The notes beneath the pieces are model-generated. The model did no database searches. It had not been told where the DNA came from and saw only the letters and a list, made by a program, of their open reading frames with translations. Of a stretch of 16,134 nucleotides of DNA, positions 12,813-16,134 are shown piece by piece; position 1 is the first letter of the stretch, and each line of letters opens with the position of its first letter. The DNA is from an uncultured Treponema sp. (GTDB lineage Bacteria > Spirochaetota > Spirochaetia > Treponematales > Treponemataceae): positions 1 through 16,134 of the forward strand of contig CAKZZK010000211.1 of NCBI GenBank assembly GCA_937885235.1, read 5' to 3'. The translations under genes and the position numbers were made by a program.

Positions 12813-15800
12813 ATGGGCAGGGAAGATAGCGAGAAGAAGGAGTGGATAAAGCGGGTGCTGGCATGGGTCATGGCGCTGGGCTATATGACGGCGCTGAGCC
12901 CTGCGGCATATACACAGCCGGCGGTGGTCCGGGTTCCCCGGCCCGCGGCGGCAGCCCCTGCAGGGACAGCCTGTGCGCTCATCCGCGCGGAGGAAGGGGG
13001 CGAAGTGCGGCTGGGGCGTGCCGTCATAGTGATACCCGCCGGAGCACTTGAAAAAGATACGGAGATTTCAATCACGAGGCTTGCGTCCGTGGAGGAGACG
13101 GGGGAAGCGATAGCGAACGCGACGGAGCGGGGCGGCGGGTACCGGTTCCTGCCCGCGGGGCAGCAGTTCAGGAAAGAAGTGTACATCACGCTGCCGTACG
13201 AGCGCGCGCTGAACATGAAGGGAGCAGCCCTTGAAGACATAGCGACCTACTACTACGACACGGGGCTTGAACGGTGGACGGCGCTGGAGCGTGTGGCGGT
13301 GGACCGGGAGCTTGCGAGCGTGACGAGCGCGAGCACGCACTTTACGGACATGATAAACGCAACGCTGGCAGTGCCGGATGCGGCAGGCCCGCTTGAGCTG
13401 GACATAAACAGCATAAAGGGGCTTGAAGCTGCGGAGCCGCTTTCGGGGATGCTGAAGGCAGAAGGTGCAGCGGGGAATGCAGGGGGAAGCGCATCGTTCA
13501 GGCTGGCGCTGCAGCTGCCCGCGGGGCGGCAGGGGATGCAGCCGCGGCTGGCGGTGACGTACACGAGCGGGAGCGGGAACGGCATACTGGGGAAGGGCTT
13601 CTCACTGCAGGCAGGGAGCACGATAACGACGGACACGCGGACGGGGCTGCCCGGGTACGACGGGCATGACGTGTACCTGAAGGACGGGGCGGAGCTTGCA
13701 CTGTACGGCGAAAACGGGAACGAACAGACATACACGGCGCTGAGCGAAAGTGCATTTGAAAAGACAGAACGGCACGAAGTAAACGGGCGCGACTGGTGGG
13801 AGGTGACGGACAGGGCAGGGACGCGGCGGCTGTACGGGCTGCGGAGCGGGGGAGCATACGATGCGGCGTCGCGGAGCGGGTACAGTGCGGACGGAGCATA
13901 CCGCACGTACACGTGGAACCTGACCGAGGAGACAGATACATACGGGAACAGCGTAAGCTATTACTACGAGAACGAGGGCGGGACTCCGTACCTTGTGAAG
14001 ATAAGCTACACGGGAACAAACGGGAGCGGGGGCGCGTACACGGTGCGGCTCAATTACGAGGGGCGTGATGACGTGCTGCTTGACGCGCGGGGGAGGTTCC
14101 TGACGGCAGCCCCGCGGAGGCTGAAAAGCATAGAGGCGCTTTCGGGTACGACGGTGCTGAGGGAATACGGGCTTGCATACGGCGCGGGGATTTCCGGAGG
14201 GAGCCTGCTGACGTCATTCACGGTGAAGAACGGCGCGGGCGGGTCATACACGTACAGCTTCACGTATAACGGGCTTGAAAAGGATGCAGGCGGGCAGAGC
14301 GTATACTTTGCAGCGGCAGAGGAATGGGAGAACGGGAGGCCGGTAAGCGAGGGCACGAGCGGGAGCGCGGGCATGAGCGTGACGGGAAGCGGAGGCATCG
14401 GCATAGGGCTGAAGGCGGTTGACGTACACATATCGGGAGGCATAAACGGGCACAGCTCGGGCGGGCGGAGCCGGACGGAGAGCACGCTGGCGGACATGGA
14501 CGGAGACGGGCGGCCAGACGCGGTGACGCAGGACGGCGGAACGCTGCGGATATACCGGAACACGGGGAAGGGCTTCGAGGGGGAGCCTGTAACCGTGCAT
14601 GCCCCGGCACCGCCGCTGGACATGGAGGAAAGCAGCAGCACTGGCTTCGGGTGGAGCGTGAGCGGGGGCACGGGACTGGCAGCAAAGGTCATAAGCCCGT
14701 CGCTCGGCGTGTCGCTTGCGGAAAGCAGCCAGAACGGGACGGCATCGTATACGTGCGCATTGAGCGACGTTGACGGAGACGGGCGGACCGACATACTGAT
14801 GACGGGGCGTGACACATACCTGAGGAACACGGGAACCGGGGGCAGCATCAGCTTTGCGGAGGCGAAGCTTTCCATAACGGGAAACATAAAGGACGCGGTA
14901 CGGGAGCTGACGGCGGAAGAGAAGCAGGGCTACGGCAGGGCGTTTGCGGAGCAGCTGCCGTTCAGGGCATGGCGCGCGCCGTACACGGGGAGCATATATG
15001 TAGAAGAAAAAGCACGAAGGACCGTGAGCGGGGAGCGCAGTGCGGGACCGTACGCGAGGACATACGCAGGAGACTCACCGGCGGACGAGGAGGGGCTGCG
15101 GCTCGACCTTTCCGGGGGCGGCGAACGTGCCGCATCGGGCAGTGCGGCGGTGACGGCCGGGGGATATGCCTGGTTCGTTTTTGACACATGCGGGGACCCG
15201 AGGGGTGCGGACACTGAGTGGAACGTGAAGATACGCTACAGCTCGGTGCGCCCGTTCACCGGCGAGGAGGGGCTGCCGCGCCCCGCCGGAGCGGGGACGG
15301 CGGAAAGCCTGATACAGGCGGGGAAGTTCCTCCCCGGCATCCTCACGGAAGGACAGATGGAGGCCCTTGCGGCGGCGCTAGCCCCTGCGGTAAAGGCCAT
15401 GGCGGAGGAAGACGCAGGACAGGCAGGACAGGATGATGAAGATGCCGTTACGGAGGCCGGCATCTGGCTGCGGCTCGCCGGGGCATACCGCTACGACGGG
15501 GAAGGGCGGCGCTTCCTGCTGCGCGGCGGACTTGCGGAGGAATACGCGCAGGCAGTCTATGATGCTTTCTTCTCGCTTCCCGAAGCGGAAGCAGTAAAGG
15601 AAGCCTCGCTTGAAAACAGCACGGTATTCGGCATAGCTCCCGGATGGAAGGGAAACGAGGTACGCTTTACCGCGGAGGGGGGGCCCGGCATGACCACGGA
15701 CAGCGGGACGGGGACGGTGCACCTCGGCACCATAGGGGGGAAGGAATTCACGCTGAAGGACGGCACCGTATACGGGGACGGCGTACCGGAGGCGGGCTAC

Positions 15801-16134
15801 CGTGCATCAGTGCGGGACGGAAAGACCGTGCTCACGGGAAACGGCTTTGCCGTGGAATACGGCGGCTCCACAAGCACCATAATATACAATACGGACTCAT
15901 CATATCCTGCCGACGGGGAGGGGAACATACGGCTGCCCGTCCCCGGAGCGGGGGGAATTACGTTCAGGACGGTAAACGCCGGCAGCTGGGACAGCGGGGA
16001 GGACTTCGCGATAGAGGACAAGTCGGAGCAGTACGTGCTGCATTCCGGCGGAGACGGGAGCGCGGAGGTTCCCGCGGCCTCGCCGCTGTACGGCGGGCAC
16101 CGGGGCTGGCACTACGGCATCTGGCGGGGGAGCC
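12813..16134 (+). CDS. Exported SpvB/TcB-family protein with FG-GAP repeats (3' end beyond window)
   Basis: One uninterrupted frame of 1107 codons runs to the window edge. A long basic N-region is followed by the hydrophobic signal VLAWVMALGYMTALSPAA (about 15-32). Residues about 55-190 form a ZU5-like sandwich, with IPAGAL (74-79) and THFTDM (175-180). The SpvB/TcaC N-terminal domain follows, with LQLPAGRQGMQPRLAVTYTS (233-252) and then NGILGKGFSL. Two FG-GAP/VCBS calcium-type loops are seen, DMDGDGRPD (561-569) and DVDGDGRTD (652-660). Such proteins form the shell of Tc or Rhs toxins, normally with Rhs repeats and a variable C-terminal effector that would lie beyond 16134. ATG 12813 is chosen because AGGAG (12801-12805) sits 7 nt upstream, while the in-frame ATG at 12792 has none. 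Isoleucine is mostly ATA, unlike clpA. The toxic activity cannot be judged. Confidence 0.85.
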   Translation, partial: MGREDSEKKEWIKRVLAWVMALGYMTALSPAAYTQPAVVRVPRPAAAAPAGTACALIRAEEGGEVRLGRAVIVIPAGALEKDTEISITRLASVEETGEAIANATERGGGYRFLPAGQQFRKEVYITLPYERALNMKGAALEDIATYYYDTGLERWTALERVAVDRELASVTSASTHFTDMINATLAVPDAAGPLELDINSIKGLEAAEPLSGMLKAEGAAGNAGGSASFRLALQLPAGRQGMQPRLAVTYTSGSGNGILGKGFSLQAGSTITTDTRTGLPGYDGHDVYLKDGAELALYGENGNEQTYTALSESAFEKTERHEVNGRDWWEVTDRAGTRRLYGLRSGGAYDAASRSGYSADGAYRTYTWNLTEETDTYGNSVSYYYENEGGTPYLVKISYTGTNGSGGAYTVRLNYEGRDDVLLDARGRFLTAAPRRLKSIEALSGTTVLREYGLAYGAGISGGSLLTSFTVKNGAGGSYTYSFTYNGLEKDAGGQSVYFAAAEEWENGRPVSEGTSGSAGMSVTGSGGIGIGLKAVDVHISGGINGHSSGGRSRTESTLADMDGDGRPDAVTQDGGTLRIYRNTGKGFEGEPVTVHAPAPPLDMEESSSTGFGWSVSGGTGLAAKVISPSLGVSLAESSQNGTASYTCALSDVDGDGRTDILMTGRDTYLRNTGTGGSISFAEAKLSITGNIKDAVRELTAEEKQGYGRAFAEQLPFRAWRAPYTGSIYVEEKARRTVSGERSAGPYARTYAGDSPADEEGLRLDLSGGGERAASGSAAVTAGGYAWFVFDTCGDPRGADTEWNVKIRYSSVRPFTGEEGLPRPAGAGTAESLIQAGKFLPGILTEGQMEALAAALAPAVKAMAEEDAGQAGQDDEDAVTEAGIWLRLAGAYRYDGEGRRFLLRGGLAEEYAQAVYDAFFSLPEAEAVKEASLENSTVFGIAPGWKGNEVRFTAEGGPGMTTDSGTGTVHLGTIGGKEFTLKDGTVYGDGVPEAGYRASVRDGKTVLTGNGFAVEYGGSTSTIIYNTDSSYPADGEGNIRLPVPGAGGITFRTVNAGSWDSGEDFAIEDKSEQYVLHSGGDGSAEVPAASPLYGGHRGWHYGIWRGS

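Noticed and set aside
13253..14887. Minus-strand open frames up to 277 codons, rich in Ser, Pro and Arg, opposite the SpvB/TcB gene
   Set aside because: They are typical low-complexity shadows of a GC-rich gene. The plus frame is open for 1107 codons with clear domains.

Overview
The window looks like part of a moderately GC-rich spirochaete chromosome, most likely a Treponema. The support is a DUF3943-type outer-membrane protein, Cys-containing lipoproteins with loose spirochaete-style lipoboxes, a clpS-clpA-aat cluster, and an SpvB/TcB-type giant surface or toxin protein with FG-GAP repeats. The genus is inferred from gene content, not from a search.

Layout. (1) 1-1362: the end of a gene of unknown function and a complete GT4-type glycosyltransferase, probably from a cell-surface polysaccharide locus. 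It closes with a perfect 14-bp hairpin. (2) 1392-2819: an exported DUF3943-like protein. (3) 2886-6228: clpS, clpA and aat, tightly packed. Together they form a bacterial N-degron module: Aat adds Leu/Phe to proteins, ClpS recognises the new N-terminus, and ClpA unfolds the substrate for ClpP, which is not in the window. (4) 6225-7228, minus strand: a small ACT-domain protein, convergent with aat and overlapping it by 4 nt, and an exported metallo-beta-lactamase-fold protein. (5) 7291-9294, minus strand: a cytoplasmic GH120-like beta-helix glycosidase (beta-xylosidase family). (6) 9295-9538: a divergent control region with five consecutive 22-23 bp palindromic units between two promoters. (7) 9539-10726: an AT-rich segment with a Cro/CI-type HTH regulator carrying a TPR-like C-terminal half (RRNPP/Rgg-like), followed by a 53-codon gene for a small exported peptide or lipoprotein. 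(8) 10716-16134 (runs off the end): a GC-rich run of overlapping genes encoding a small outer-membrane barrel, two lipoproteins (the second with a late frameshift at a C4 run) and an exported SpvB/TcB-type protein. At least 1107 residues of the last are visible, and its C-terminal part lies beyond the window.

The two points of most interest are the last block and the promoters. The last block combines a peptide-type regulator, a short exported peptide and a surface/toxin operon. If these are linked, it would be a peptide-responsive control circuit for a TcB-like system in a diderm, but that link is an inference from order and spacing only. In addition, three predicted promoters place the -10 hexamer exactly 7 nt before the start codon, which implies leaderless mRNAs.
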